Virus record (IMG/VR): IMGVR_UViG_3300032236_000300
Location: 1-64,000 of that record
From: a virus
Reading direction: 5' to 3' (one strand)
DNA: 64,000 nucleotides
Part shown: positions 51,684 through 59,481 of the stretch, in pieces
How the letters are laid out: each line of letters begins with the position of its first letter
Position numbering within the stretch: position 1 is the first letter of the stretch
The notes under the pieces: model-generated
What the model was told of the DNA's origin: nothing
Databases searched by the model: none
Seen by the model: the letters and a program-made list of their open reading frames with translations, nothing else
Position numbers and translations under genes: made by a program

Positions 51684-52210
51684 TTAGTCACCTCGGTCTT
51701 TGTTGAGAACTTAGCGATCTCGCGGTTCAAATACCAACGTGCTTTGAGCAGGTCTTCATAATGGCTTCCCTTGTGGTCAGCGCGGCTGATGTACTTGACT
51801 ACGTTTCCTAAGTTGTAGCCAAACCCTTTAGCCTCGATGAAGTCGATAGTCTCGATACCGCCCATCTTGTAGTGCGGTGGGTGATTAACCATGTCGGTGT
51901 GATGCGTAGCGATTATGTCTGCACGTGCTTGCTTTGCTATGGCTATCGCGTCATCAAGATTTATATCTTCTTGCGCTTCCATCTTGGCTAAACCTTCTCG
52001 TACATCTGCGATTCGTTTCTTAATCGACTTGCTCTTCTTCTGTGCCGGTGGTGCGCTAACCACACCATTCTTCTTATCCATGTACCGAATGTTGTGCACG
52101 TATTGCACCGTCGCACCAGTAGCGTCGGCTACGACTTGTGCTTTTGCCAGTGGGTGCTTTGCTAAATACTTACGCACTTTTGTGCTCATTGCTGATGATC
52201 TTTTTGCCAT
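51680..52210 (-). CDS. HTH plus DUF3310-like protein
   Basis: A 176-residue protein starting at 52210 (GGAG seven bases upstream). Residues 8-45 form a helix-turn-helix (LAKAQVVADATGATVQYVHN). Residues 50-100 are a helical linker. The C-terminus, with HYKMGGIETIDFIEAKG and NVVKYISRADHKG...ARWYLNREI, is the DUF3310 domain common in phages, sometimes called nucleotide kinase-like but without proven activity. The fusion to an HTH suggests a regulatory role. Confidence 0.85.
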   Translation of the reverse strand: MAKRSSAMSTKVRKYLAKHPLAKAQVVADATGATVQYVHNIRYMDKKNGVVSAPPAQKKSKSIKKRIADVREGLAKMEAQEDINLDDAIAIAKQARADIIATHHTDMVNHPPHYKMGGIETIDFIEAKGFGYNLGNVVKYISRADHKGSHYEDLLKARWYLNREIAKFSTKTEVTK

Positions 52211-52221
52211 AGTTTTCTCCA

Positions 52222-52572
52222 TTAAGATTTAAGTTTGAGACCGCGCCTATCTAGCGCAGTGAATAGTTGCTTTGCTGACATTGCGCCCATGTTGGGCACT
52301 CGGTTTAACCAAAAATACGCTCTTGTGTTTAGTAAGTCCTCCATAGTTAAGATGTGTTGTGCTCTGACTGCATTCGCTACTCTTGTTGGTAGTTCTAAAT
52401 ATAAAACTGGATCTTCTTTCAACCACGCACTTGGTGCGGGTTTGACTTTTACTTCAAGCATGTCGTCTGCTTGTGCGTAAGCTTTCTCTGATATGTGCTC
52501 TGTGTCTCCTCGTATCAACATTGCTTGCATTGCGGCAATAGCAATCTGATCCCTCAACAGTACGTCTATCAT
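52222..52572 (-). CDS. RNA polymerase alpha C-terminal-domain-like protein
   Basis: A 116-residue protein. Residues 58-116 follow the RpoA C-terminal domain: a first helix LPTRVANAVRAQHILTMEDL, then LNRVPNMGAMSAKQLF and DRRGLKL, matching the helix-hairpin-helix that binds UP elements and activators. Residues 1-40 are a separate helical piece. It could bind DNA or compete with the host alpha subunit to redirect transcription. The residue match is by eye; other HhH folds remain possible. Confidence 0.75.
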   Translation of the reverse strand: MIDVLLRDQIAIAAMQAMLIRGDTEHISEKAYAQADDMLEVKVKPAPSAWLKEDPVLYLELPTRVANAVRAQHILTMEDLLNTRAYFWLNRVPNMGAMSAKQLFTALDRRGLKLKS

Positions 52573-52775
52573 GCGTTCTTCTCCATATATTTAATTCGCG
52601 CTTCCAACTCTCGTATCTGCGCTCTAGCCACGGCTAGTTCTTCCATGAGGTTTAGGTAGTCGGGCATGGCTACAGAATCGCTTACTTGTTTTTTACGGTT
52701 CAAAGACTTTATGTGTTCTTGCTTGATGCGAGACTCCATCTCGACTCGGTTGAACTCTTCATCTTCGGGCGTCAT
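52569..52775 (-). CDS. Small coiled-coil protein (68 aa)
   Basis: Charged helix with heptads at the C-terminus (LMEELAVARAQIRELEARIKYM). Overlaps the alpha-CTD-like gene by 4 bases and the next upstream micro-gene by 4 bases. It could be an oligomerisation partner; unknown. Confidence 0.68.
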   Translation of the reverse strand: MTPEDEEFNRVEMESRIKQEHIKSLNRKKQVSDSVAMPDYLNLMEELAVARAQIRELEARIKYMEKNA

Positions 52776-52942
52776 TCTTGTCCCCCATCTTGTTCCATGT
52801 CTTTGAGCATCTGATTTAACGCCATCATCTGTTTGCTTTTTTGCATGCTTTGGGCGTGGAGCATGTTCATCGCTTCTCTCAAGGCTTGAGTTGCCCCGTA
52901 GAGTTCAATGATTTCTTCTTTAATTTCTTGTTTGGTTTTCAT
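52772..52942 (-). CDS. Micro-protein (56 aa), helical, Met-rich
   Basis: ATGA overlaps at both ends. The product MKTKQEIKEEIIELYGATQA is followed by a Met/Gln-rich helix (MNMLHAQSMQKSKQMMALNQ). GGAG precedes the ATG. Its exact fit between neighbours supports a real gene. Confidence 0.72.
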   Translation of the reverse strand: MKTKQEIKEEIIELYGATQALREAMNMLHAQSMQKSKQMMALNQMLKDMEQDGGQE

Positions 52943-53151
52943 TCTCCATCTCCAATGTCTTTAAGTTTCTCTTGCAGTCTACGGATGCGCTGACGGTTGT
53001 ACTCAACTACGCTAGTAGCGTACTCAAGTGACTTCTCCGCTTGCATCTTCGATAGGGTTGCATCACGCATCTCTATCTCGATAATCTCGCGCAAAGTTCT
53101 TGGGCGCAACATATCTCTAATGAAGGCTACTAGTGTTTCTCGTTTAGTCAT
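52939..53151 (-). CDS. Small basic coiled-coil protein (70 aa)
   Basis: Helical, Arg/Lys/Glu-rich (FIRDMLRPRTLREIIEIEMR, then SLEYATSVVEYNRQRIRRLQ). AAGGAG before the start; overlaps at both ends. One of a run of short helical proteins, possibly subunits of one complex. Confidence 0.68.
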   Translation of the reverse strand: MTKRETLVAFIRDMLRPRTLREIIEIEMRDATLSKMQAEKSLEYATSVVEYNRQRIRRLQEKLKDIGDGE

Positions 53152-53465
53152 GTGTTTTTACTCCTTAATGCTTCTTCAATCGCCTTGGCAAACTCAAATC
53201 TATCTCCGTACGGCATTGTGTTGCTAATCGCAAACACCTCATCCTCCGTCAACCCAACCCAAGGCTTCTTGTAGTCTTGGATGTCATCATCTTCTTCTAC
53301 TCTGCGGTGTGGCACTGATATGCCGATTGGTCTATTCATGTGTCCCTCCCAATTAAGTGTGTCTGTGTTTAGCCTTATCTGAATCCCACGGGCAGTACAT
53401 TCCGCATAGAATGCTTGATCTTTTATGTAGCGTTCTTTTACTTCGTCACTCCATTGCGAGTTCAT
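53148..53465 (-). CDS. Small conserved phage protein (105 aa)
   Basis: The C-terminus, KPWVGLTEDEVFAISNTMP and RFEFAKAIEEALRSKN, is a familiar ending of small phage proteins of unknown role. The N-terminus is a charged helix (ERYIKDQAFYAECTARG). AAGGGG gives the start. Overlaps the next gene by 4 bases. Confidence 0.7.
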   Translation of the reverse strand: MNSQWSDEVKERYIKDQAFYAECTARGIQIRLNTDTLNWEGHMNRPIGISVPHRRVEEDDDIQDYKKPWVGLTEDEVFAISNTMPYGDRFEFAKAIEEALRSKNT

Positions 53466-53475
53466 TTCTTCCCCT

Positions 53476-53700
53476 TCATAGCAGTGCCTCGGGTAATTTA
53501 TTGCGTTGCTGTTGTTGGTACTGCTCTTCTTGTTTCTTAGTCCAAACTTTTAGCGGGTGTGTGGGGAAAGGCCAATCGAAAACTGGCGTACCACGACTGT
53601 TAGCGGCACCTTCGTAGGGAACGGTCATTGTGGGAGTCACAAGGACAACTCGTTCATCAACTCGTACAACTGATCGACGTTTTCTTCGTTCACTAGCCAT
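53476..53700 (-). CDS. Small basic protein (74 aa)
   Basis: The start at 53700 has a strong GGAGG six bases upstream, although the first 64 bases overlap the VRR-NUC gene. The product has EGAANSRGTPVFDWPFPTHP and a Gln-rich helix. The strong ribosome site inside the nuclease gene indicates a true overlap rather than a chance frame. Confidence 0.68.
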   Translation of the reverse strand: MASERRKRRSVVRVDERVVLVTPTMTVPYEGAANSRGTPVFDWPFPTHPLKVWTKKQEEQYQQQQRNKLPEALL

Positions 53701-53933
53701 GCATGCCCTCCAGCATTTCTAATTTTGCTAATCTCTCGTTCTTGTAACGCAGTAGGAATGTTCCTACCCGCTTTGCATTCGACCGCAAAGAATACTCCAT
53801 TAAAGCAACCTACGATATCAGGGATTCCACTACGCCCATACCCACCAGTAGCAGGCATGAAATAGTATGCACCTAACTTGTCGAGTATCTCTTTTGCTCT
53901 ACTCTTAACTTTAGCCTCGGGTGTCATAGCCAT
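53637..53933 (-). CDS. VRR-NUC nuclease
   Basis: A 98-residue single-domain nuclease. GGYGRSGIPDIVGCFNG (P38-D39) and FFAVECKAGRNIPTALQ (E52, K54) are the PD-(D/E)XK site of VRR-NUC proteins, which cleave branched DNA such as Holliday junctions. It would resolve replication or recombination structures before packaging. It is the first gene after a terminator and an extended -10 promoter. AGGAGAG supports the start. Confidence 0.92.
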   Translation of the reverse strand: MAMTPEAKVKSRAKEILDKLGAYYFMPATGGYGRSGIPDIVGCFNGVFFAVECKAGRNIPTALQEREISKIRNAGGHAWLVNEENVDQLYELMNELSL

Positions 53934-53964
53934 GTACTCTCTCCTAATAATTTATTGTTGACAC

Positions 53965-53973
53965 AGTATAGCA
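53965..53973 (-). promoter_or_regulatory. Extended -10 promoter for the VRR-NUC gene
   Basis: On the minus strand TGC-TATACT (53973-53965), an extended -10. The -35 is weak (TTGTGT near 53993-53988). It starts right after a terminator, so it re-initiates transcription of the genes from 53933 on. Confidence 0.55.
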
Positions 53974-53976
53974 CAT

Positions 53977-54003
53977 AAAAAAGCCCGACACAATAGGTCG
54001 GGC
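53977..54003 (-). terminator. Intrinsic terminator, leftward
   Basis: On the minus strand GCCCGAC, a 7-base loop and GTCGGGC (arms at 53997-54003 and 53983-53989) followed by TTTTTT (53982-53977). It ends the transcript of the gene at 54064. Confidence 0.88.
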
Positions 54004-54011
54004 GAAAAAAA

Positions 54012-54040
54012 GGACATACTTCCAAATTGAAAGTATGTCC
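54012..54040. repeat. 27-bp palindrome family, copy 1 (also hairpin plus T-run)
   Basis: GGACATACTT (54012-54021) and AAGTATGTCC (54031-54040) are perfect inverted arms around 9 bases. It is the most symmetrical copy (11 of 12 dyad positions in the 27-bp unit 54013-54039). On the minus strand seven T follow, so it can also act as a terminator in tandem with the next hairpin. Confidence 0.85.
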
Positions 54041-54063
54041 CTAGTAGTTAAGGTTTAACTATA

Positions 54064-54957
54064 TTAGCAAGTAGTTTGTATTGCACCTGCCGTCATGTAG
54101 ATGTGCGGTATCTTCTCATCTTCTATCTTTACGCCCATACCCTCGATCGCTTGGTTGTTCTCCATGATCTTGAGGATCGCCAACTTCTCTTGGTACTCTA
54201 CAGGCAAATCGTAAGTATTAGATGTCACCATCACCACCTCTGCGATTGTCAAGTCCACCACCGTCATAACCCCACTAGGTAGAAGTTTAACTAGTAGACC
54301 AGTTCGGTTCTCCCACGCTCTGAACACACTATCGACGATTCTGTATGTCGCTAGATGATCCCGCCATTTAACATCAAGCATCATGTTAGGCGGTAGTGGT
54401 TGCGGTCCGTTGTCTTGCACATCTGCCATGTACGATAGTACGGAAGCCGCAAGTACAGTTACATTCACACACGCTGTCAGTTGACTGTTTGCATTCTGTC
54501 GTAGGCTATGGATACGATAACTCGCGTCGGTAATCATGGTCTTGGCTACCTCGTCAGGCGGGAATTCCTTGAACGCATCTAGTGCAGTCTTCAATGCAAT
54601 CTTGTAATGCTTAGTCCGTTTTCGGTTTCGCATACCGCGTTGCTGTTGAATCCTAGGCGAGTCGAGTTGATAGATGTTGATGTATTTGCCGTCTACATAG
54701 TCTTGTGTAATTCCGATCTTGCCGATCTTCTCTTCGTTGTTATACACAACTACCTCGCTCACTACACGGGCGTCACTCCTACTACTACCATCGCTATTAC
54801 GATGGAAAGATACTCCGTGCGATTCGTATGCAATCTTTGGTAACTTGATAGAGAGATCACACAAAAGAATATGCAAGTCAGGGTGAATGCCATACTCCTC
54901 CCGCCCTTTCGGGTCGTACTTGTATGGTAGGGCTGTGAAGTCAATAGGTTCGCTCAT
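54064..54957 (-). CDS. Conserved protein of unknown function (297 aa)
   Basis: An alpha/beta protein without known motif. Visible pieces are DLHILLCDLSIKLPKIAYES, a basic helix QQQRGMRNRKRTKHYKIALK, and a C-terminus IEGMGVKIEDEKIPHIYMTA. AAAGGAA precedes the start. It is the last gene before a double terminator. Its neighbourhood (MoxR/VWA block upstream, nuclease downstream) does not fix a role. Confidence 0.7.
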   Translation of the reverse strand: MSEPIDFTALPYKYDPKGREEYGIHPDLHILLCDLSIKLPKIAYESHGVSFHRNSDGSSRSDARVVSEVVVYNNEEKIGKIGITQDYVDGKYINIYQLDSPRIQQQRGMRNRKRTKHYKIALKTALDAFKEFPPDEVAKTMITDASYRIHSLRQNANSQLTACVNVTVLAASVLSYMADVQDNGPQPLPPNMMLDVKWRDHLATYRIVDSVFRAWENRTGLLVKLLPSGVMTVVDLTIAEVVMVTSNTYDLPVEYQEKLAILKIMENNQAIEGMGVKIEDEKIPHIYMTAGAIQTTC

Positions 54958-54966
54958 AAATTCCTT

Positions 54967-55200
54967 TCAGTTAAGTGTCTCGTTGTTGCTTTCGCCTGCA
55001 ATGTGTAGGTCGTATGTCGTAGTTACGGCTTCGACTAACTCTTGTCTCGATAAACAAGTAATGATCGCTGATCGCGCTAATATGTTTAGCATGATGTTGA
55101 GTACCTCGTCAGGCTGAAGTTCTGCTTGACGCATAAGATTAACTACATCTGTTGCTACCTTGTGAAGTTTGTCACTTGGTTTTGCTTTCTCTATTCTCAT
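54967..55200 (-). CDS. Small helical protein (77 aa)
   Basis: The start at 55200 is fixed by AAGGAGATAAAC; a longer frame to 55242 has none. Helical, with KVATDVVNLMRQAELQPDEV and LARSAIITCLSRQELVEAVT. Between two larger unknown genes; function unknown. Confidence 0.65.
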   Translation of the reverse strand: MRIEKAKPSDKLHKVATDVVNLMRQAELQPDEVLNIMLNILARSAIITCLSRQELVEAVTTTYDLHIAGESNNETLN

Positions 55201-55210
55201 GTTTATCTCC

Positions 55211-56080
55211 TTACCATTCAAAGCGTTTAAGAATATCGTCAACCTTGGCTTTCACATTCTCGCGAATGTAGTCGCTCTCTTTCAGAGTATCAAGATCCGT
55301 GTTCGTTAGCGCTGCGCTAAGTTCGCGTCGTGCTTGCTCTAACTTGGGATCGTTAGTAATGTTGAGTCGGCTCAACAAGTTAACCAACTCGTGTGCGTTG
55401 GTGAGTATCGTGCCGTGAAACACTTTGCGTTTGCCTTCGTCATCACTGGCTAGGCGTTCGCTCATGTGAGTCAGGCATTCGTACAGTCGTTGCCACACAT
55501 CACGCATCGCGTGGTTGAGTCGCTCGTTGAAAGCAGTCTCATACTGGGCTACCAGTTCTGCCTTCGCTTGCTCACCAATCTCAATGCGGAAGTCACCAGC
55601 CGTTGGAATCGGCGTTAGCGTATACGAGAAGCGAAACTTCTTAGCGATCTCGTCTGGCTCAGGGTACTCGTCACGATTGAACAAGTCACCTAGTTGGAAT
55701 GCACCTGCTGATATCAGCGTAGGGTAGATGCCAACGAACACATCAACCAAGCGTTCGAACTCTGCCTTCTTCTCATCAAGTGTGCGTTTGTATCCTCCGT
55801 TGAATAAGTTTTCCATAGTGACGATGCGAGGACCTGAGTCAGACCAAGGGATAGTCTGTTTGGTATTCCACAACCGAGCACCTGCCGCGAATCGGATCAC
55901 GGCTTCATGGTGTGGGTTGCCTGCAAGCAAATGCTTGTGGTAGTTGCCCGCCTTAACCTTAGTGTTCTTCGCTGAGTCCACCTCTTCAGATACACGCTTG
56001 TCCAACTTGCGTGCAGTCCAACATGAGATGTTCAACTCCACCATCATTGCGCTTGTTGCGATACTAATTGATTCAGACAT
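55211..56080 (-). CDS. DUF3150-like protein of the MoxR/VWA block
   Basis: A 289-residue helical protein starting at 56080 (AGGAGAGCAG). It has ELNISCWTARKLDKRVSEEV, RFAAGARLWNTKQTIPWSDSG and a long helical middle (KKAEFERLVDVFVGIYPTLI, MRDVWQRLYECLTHMSERLA). This layout recalls DUF3150 proteins that accompany MoxR ATPases and VWA proteins in phages and plasmids; the assignment is from memory of the family. It may be the target or adaptor of that chaperone pair. Confidence 0.6.
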   Translation of the reverse strand: MSESISIATSAMMVELNISCWTARKLDKRVSEEVDSAKNTKVKAGNYHKHLLAGNPHHEAVIRFAAGARLWNTKQTIPWSDSGPRIVTMENLFNGGYKRTLDEKKAEFERLVDVFVGIYPTLISAGAFQLGDLFNRDEYPEPDEIAKKFRFSYTLTPIPTAGDFRIEIGEQAKAELVAQYETAFNERLNHAMRDVWQRLYECLTHMSERLASDDEGKRKVFHGTILTNAHELVNLLSRLNITNDPKLEQARRELSAALTNTDLDTLKESDYIRENVKAKVDDILKRFEW

Positions 56081-56270
56081 TCTGCTCTCCTGTAAGTTTG
56101 TCCTGTTCCACCTTGCTTGCGAGATACACAATCACTTGAGACATTGATGGCTTGAAGCCAATCTCCCTCTCTAGCCTTGTTTGCATTATTCGCAAATACT
56201 CATACGCTACTGCGTTGACGCTAAGCGTTCGCCTGTCAGCCATAGTTTTTAAATAATCTGCGTCCGTCAT
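56073..56270 (-). CDS. Ribbon-helix-helix-like regulator (65 aa)
   Basis: Starts at 56270 (GGAG five bases upstream). RRTLSVNAVAYEYLRIMQTR and PSMSQVIVYLASKVEQ resemble the strand-helix-helix layout of Arc/CopG-type repressors. It lies between the VWA and DUF3150-like genes with short overlaps, so it may regulate this block or bind the repeated palindromes. Confidence 0.6.
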   Translation of the reverse strand: MTDADYLKTMADRRTLSVNAVAYEYLRIMQTRLEREIGFKPSMSQVIVYLASKVEQDKLTGEQNV

Positions 56271-56272
56271 AC

Positions 56273-57532
56273 TCACTCCACTAAAACAGATTGACCAACA
56301 CTAGGAACAAAGCCCTTGTTCCCTACCACACACCACAAGACTGGCGCACTCGTTGATGACCAGTCGCCACAGTTCCCTCCATAGAAATATCCGTCGGTAA
56401 GCATCACGGTGCATTGCGGTGTGATGCGTTTCTCTTGCATGTACGCGGGTACACAAGCAGGCTCAGTACCGCCACCACCTTTGGGTTGTGTAAGTGATGC
56501 GATGTTTTGCAACTCGCCACCTGAGTAAGTCTCATGCCCTGCGACATGGCTATCCCAATACATCAACTCGATCTTCTCGGGTGCTACCTCGTCGCAGATT
56601 GATTTCATCTCTCCGAGAAAGCGTCCTAGTTCGGGACCGCCAATAGATCCTGATGTGTCTATCCCGATAGCAATACACTCGGCGCGGTGCGTCTCTGCGC
56701 TTGGCATGATGATCCCGCTTGCAAGATAGCGACGATTAGGTCTGCGCCATGTGGATTGATCGCCACCGCGTGTAGCAGTCTTGATGAACTCACGCAACGC
56801 TTCGCGCCAATCAACCTTGGGGTGAAGGATCTCTTCGATACCGCGTGGCACTTTGCCTTTCATCTTTCCCGCAAGCATTGAACCTTCGCGTAATGCTGAG
56901 TCGATCTCGCGCTCTAGTTCTTCGGTTTCTTCTTGCGTTAGTTCGCGTGCGCCTTGCCAGTCGTGCTCGTCAAGTTCATCGGGACAACCTGACGGCTTGT
57001 CATTTTGTCCACCGCCAGAGTGACCGATCCCGCCCTCACCATCGCCTTCGCATTCGCCGTCCTCGTCCTTGCCACCCTTGCCTTCCTCAATGAGTAGGTC
57101 GTAGACTTGCTTGGTATCCATACCGCGATACTTCTCGTCAATCAAACCAATGACCTTACCAGTCTGGGGGTCGCGTGGCATAGCCACCTCGTTCTCGCTC
57201 GGGTCGGTGTCTTTGATCTGCAAGTTGATTACATAGTCCATAGCCCAGTTCGCTACCTGCTTATCGGGCAAGTGTTTCCATACCGTCATATGACGATAGG
57301 CTTTGTGCATAGCCTCGTGCACCACCAAGAAAGCAAGTTGCTTTTCGGTCAGCATATCTACGAATGCACGCCCATACTCCACATCACGCCCGTTGGTACG
57401 CGCGGACTTACACTTCTCCGATACAGTAACCTTGCCCACCATGAATACTCCTGAGAATAAACAGAAGTCAGGGCTCTGCATCAAGCGTACATGCGCACGC
57501 TCTATCCGTTGTTCAGCCGTTAGTTTCATCAT
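56273..57532 (-). CDS. VWA-domain protein with N-terminal metallopeptidase motif
   Basis: A 419-residue protein of the DUF2201 type. Residues 1-140 form a zincin-like domain with FLVVHEAMHKAY (H72, E73, H76). Residues 150-195 are an acidic Gly-rich linker. Residues 280-419 are a VWA domain with the metal-binding DTSGSIG (292-298) and later TDGYF. Such proteins work with MoxR ATPases as chaperone pairs that remodel or mature targets. The ATPase gene is 0.9 kb upstream in the same block. AAAGGGAG supports the start. Confidence 0.88.
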   Translation of the reverse strand: MMKLTAEQRIERAHVRLMQSPDFCLFSGVFMVGKVTVSEKCKSARTNGRDVEYGRAFVDMLTEKQLAFLVVHEAMHKAYRHMTVWKHLPDKQVANWAMDYVINLQIKDTDPSENEVAMPRDPQTGKVIGLIDEKYRGMDTKQVYDLLIEEGKGGKDEDGECEGDGEGGIGHSGGGQNDKPSGCPDELDEHDWQGARELTQEETEELEREIDSALREGSMLAGKMKGKVPRGIEEILHPKVDWREALREFIKTATRGGDQSTWRRPNRRYLASGIIMPSAETHRAECIAIGIDTSGSIGGPELGRFLGEMKSICDEVAPEKIELMYWDSHVAGHETYSGGELQNIASLTQPKGGGGTEPACVPAYMQEKRITPQCTVMLTDGYFYGGNCGDWSSTSAPVLWCVVGNKGFVPSVGQSVLVE

Positions 57533-57692
57533 CTTCTCCCTTTAAAGTCATTACCCATTTACCAATTTGTTCTTCCGTATAGAACGATAGAATCCAATCC
57601 GCCAACACATGAACTGGATCTTCGAGTATGCGGTCGTATAGCATGTCCAATGCTTCCTCACCAAAGTGATGTTTAATCTCTGCGGGTGTCAT
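57513..57692 (-). CDS. Micro-protein (59 aa) before the VWA gene
   Basis: Starts at 57692 after GGAGGAAGAAG. The product MTPAEIKHHFGEEALDMLYD ... WVMTLKGEDDETNG is helical and acidic. It overlaps the VWA start by 20 bases and the preceding micro-gene by 20 bases. Clear ribosome site and fit support it. Function unknown. Confidence 0.72.
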   Translation of the reverse strand: MTPAEIKHHFGEEALDMLYDRILEDPVHVLADWILSFYTEEQIGKWVMTLKGEDDETNG

Positions 57693-57837
57693 CTTCTTCC
57701 TCCTCCATCAGTTGTCGATAGATTGCTCTTGCTTGTTTAGCAATAACTCTTGCGGTGTCTACGCCACTAGCCCACGACACTTTGCCGTTAGCACGACTGG
57801 CAAGTAGCCACGCCATTACAAAATCTTCTTCACTCAT
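57673..57837 (-). CDS. Micro-protein (54 aa), helical
   Basis: MSEEDFVMAWLLASRANGKV ... ARVIAKQARAIYRQLMEEEE. Starts at 57837, overlapping the previous gene's end, and has GGAGG a little upstream inside it. The protein type (short, helical, acidic end) is like its neighbours. Function unknown. Confidence 0.7.
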   Translation of the reverse strand: MSEEDFVMAWLLASRANGKVSWASGVDTARVIAKQARAIYRQLMEEEEDDTRRD

Positions 57838-58066
57838 TGCCTTCCTCCGCATGCTGTAAGTACCAGTCGTACCACATACTGATTGCTTCTACGGTTTCGG
57901 CAATGAACGCGTGTTTGCTTTGCTCATCACGCCATTGCACACCCGCGTCGCCTATCACGCTAGTGAGAACACACATAAGAAAAGATCCGTTCTGCCCATG
58001 CAGTAGAGAACCAATCTCGTTCTTCAACTTTCGTATCTCTGCTAACTCTTGCTTGCTTAGATTCAT
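57830..58066 (-). CDS. Small protein of unknown function (78 aa)
   Basis: Helical N-terminus (LSKQELAEIRKLKNEIGSLL) and a Trp/Tyr-rich C-terminus (TVEAISMWYDWYLQHAEEG). GGAGGAG gives a strong start at 58066. Overlaps the next gene by 8 bases. Confidence 0.68.
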   Translation of the reverse strand: MNLSKQELAEIRKLKNEIGSLLHGQNGSFLMCVLTSVIGDAGVQWRDEQSKHAFIAETVEAISMWYDWYLQHAEEGNE

Positions 58067-58067
58067 A

Positions 58068-58238
58068 TCACTCCTCCTCGTTGTAGTTAAGTGCCTCTGT
58101 TAAAACATTACCAATGTACAAACCCCCAAACAAGATCGACGCCTTGTTCAGATAGCCGTTATCTGAGAATCCAAACACGATAAACAAAACACCAATGATT
58201 GTGAACACTACAAGGTGTACTGGGCTTGCTATTTTCAT
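58068..58238 (-). CDS. Small two-TM membrane protein (56 aa)
   Basis: Two hydrophobic helices (HLVVFTIIGVLFIVFGF and KASILFGGLYIGNVL) and an acidic end (NYNEEE). The stop ends two bases before the next start. The upstream gene overlaps as ATGA. An early-expressed inner-membrane protein; could be a superinfection exclusion or host takeover factor, which is speculation. Confidence 0.72.
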   Translation of the reverse strand: MKIASPVHLVVFTIIGVLFIVFGFSDNGYLNKASILFGGLYIGNVLTEALNYNEEE

Positions 58239-58378
58239 ATCTCCTCCTCTTCGGGCACATAGCCTTCTCTTGGTGTCTCATACATAGTGATATATGCGTT
58301 ACCGTTTTCATACCGCACTTCCCAGTCGGTGTGACCAAACTCAAGTCTGCAATACTCATCTAACAAATCTGAATTCAT
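58235..58378 (-). CDS. Micro-protein (47 aa), acidic
   Basis: Starts at 58378 after AAGGGGGTGGT. The product MNSDLLDEYCRLEFGHTDWE ... YITMYETPREGYVPEEEEI is a small alpha/beta piece with an acidic tail. ATGA overlap with the membrane protein gene. Function unknown. Confidence 0.7.
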   Translation of the reverse strand: MNSDLLDEYCRLEFGHTDWEVRYENGNAYITMYETPREGYVPEEEEI

Positions 58379-58387
58379 ACCACCCCC

Positions 58388-59449
58388 TTAGAACAAGTAC
58401 TGGTTCTCGCGCATCCAAGTAATGAATGCACCGCTAGTCATCAAGATCTGTTTCTTCTCAGGGTGCTTGCTCGTGGAGAGACAAAACACGCTTTGGAGTT
58501 CCTTGGGGGTACGCTTCAAGTACTCGAACCACTTGCCAATGTTGGCGCGGTCGATCCTTTGCATAGCACCATAAGCCATGATGTTCAAAGCCGCAGGTGA
58601 TGTTGGTAACTTGCAACCTTTTGGATCGTCGATAACCTCTTGCCATGATGGGAGACTGTCTGCCACCTCTACATAAGCAAGCATGTCTCGTGCGCCTGCT
58701 TCACCGATTGAACCAGTCAATGCTGATATCAAAGCATTACGAGTAATCAGATGACGCTTCATCAAGATGTTAGATGCGCGATGCAATGAGCGTGGAGATA
58801 CAAAAGATTTCTGTGGAGTCTTTGGGTTGAAGATGTATGGGTTCTCGGCTTGCCCCGCATCTCTGTAAGATGCCAATGCGTGTGGGTATGCTTTCACCCA
58901 TGCCAATGCTTCAGCCGCGATTCCATTGTTAGCACCCCATTCAATCCATTCATCAGATGTTGGCTTGCGTACTTGCATAATAGTTATCCTGTTAAGTGAG
59001 TGGGCTTTGAGCATGTCGCCCACCCCATCAGTTGAGTTGTTACCTGCTGTTATCACGATAGAGTCGGTGTGTAGTCGTGATCCACTAATGCGTCTCTCGT
59101 TGAGTAGTGGGTGTAGCATGTTCTGCACAGCCATTGATGAAGGCTTAGTGAACTCGTCGATGAACACAACGCAAGGATCTCCCAAGTGAAAACCCCAATG
59201 CTCGTTGGGATAGAGAGCAGTAGTTTTGGTTTCATGATTGGGCATTGGGATACCAATGTCACCCAACTCTGTGTTCGGTGTATCGATATACACACCACGA
59301 TACCCAGTCTTTGCTACGATGCGTTCAAACATAGCGGTCTTACCAACCCCTGGCTCGCCTACTAAATGTATTGCATTCTGATTTCCGAAAGCAAGGATCG
59401 CGTCCTCTGCTTCAGCCAAAGATACCTCGGTTGTCATACGAACTTCCAT
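58388..59449 (-). CDS. MoxR-type AAA+ ATPase
   Basis: A 353-residue AAA+ protein. Walker A VGEPGVGKT (30-38), Walker B VVFIDEFTKP (94-103), sensor 1 VITAGNNSTDGVGD and an arginine in LNERRISG fit the MoxR family. MoxR ATPases act with VWA proteins to activate or remodel partner complexes; a VWA gene lies downstream. GGAG supports the start at 59449. A 27-bp palindrome (59482-59508) sits just upstream. Confidence 0.9.
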   Translation of the reverse strand: MEVRMTTEVSLAEAEDAILAFGNQNAIHLVGEPGVGKTAMFERIVAKTGYRGVYIDTPNTELGDIGIPMPNHETKTTALYPNEHWGFHLGDPCVVFIDEFTKPSSMAVQNMLHPLLNERRISGSRLHTDSIVITAGNNSTDGVGDMLKAHSLNRITIMQVRKPTSDEWIEWGANNGIAAEALAWVKAYPHALASYRDAGQAENPYIFNPKTPQKSFVSPRSLHRASNILMKRHLITRNALISALTGSIGEAGARDMLAYVEVADSLPSWQEVIDDPKGCKLPTSPAALNIMAYGAMQRIDRANIGKWFEYLKRTPKELQSVFCLSTSKHPEKKQILMTSGAFITWMRENQYLF

Positions 59450-59481
59450 AATCTACTCCAAATTTAATTAAACAAAACAAA

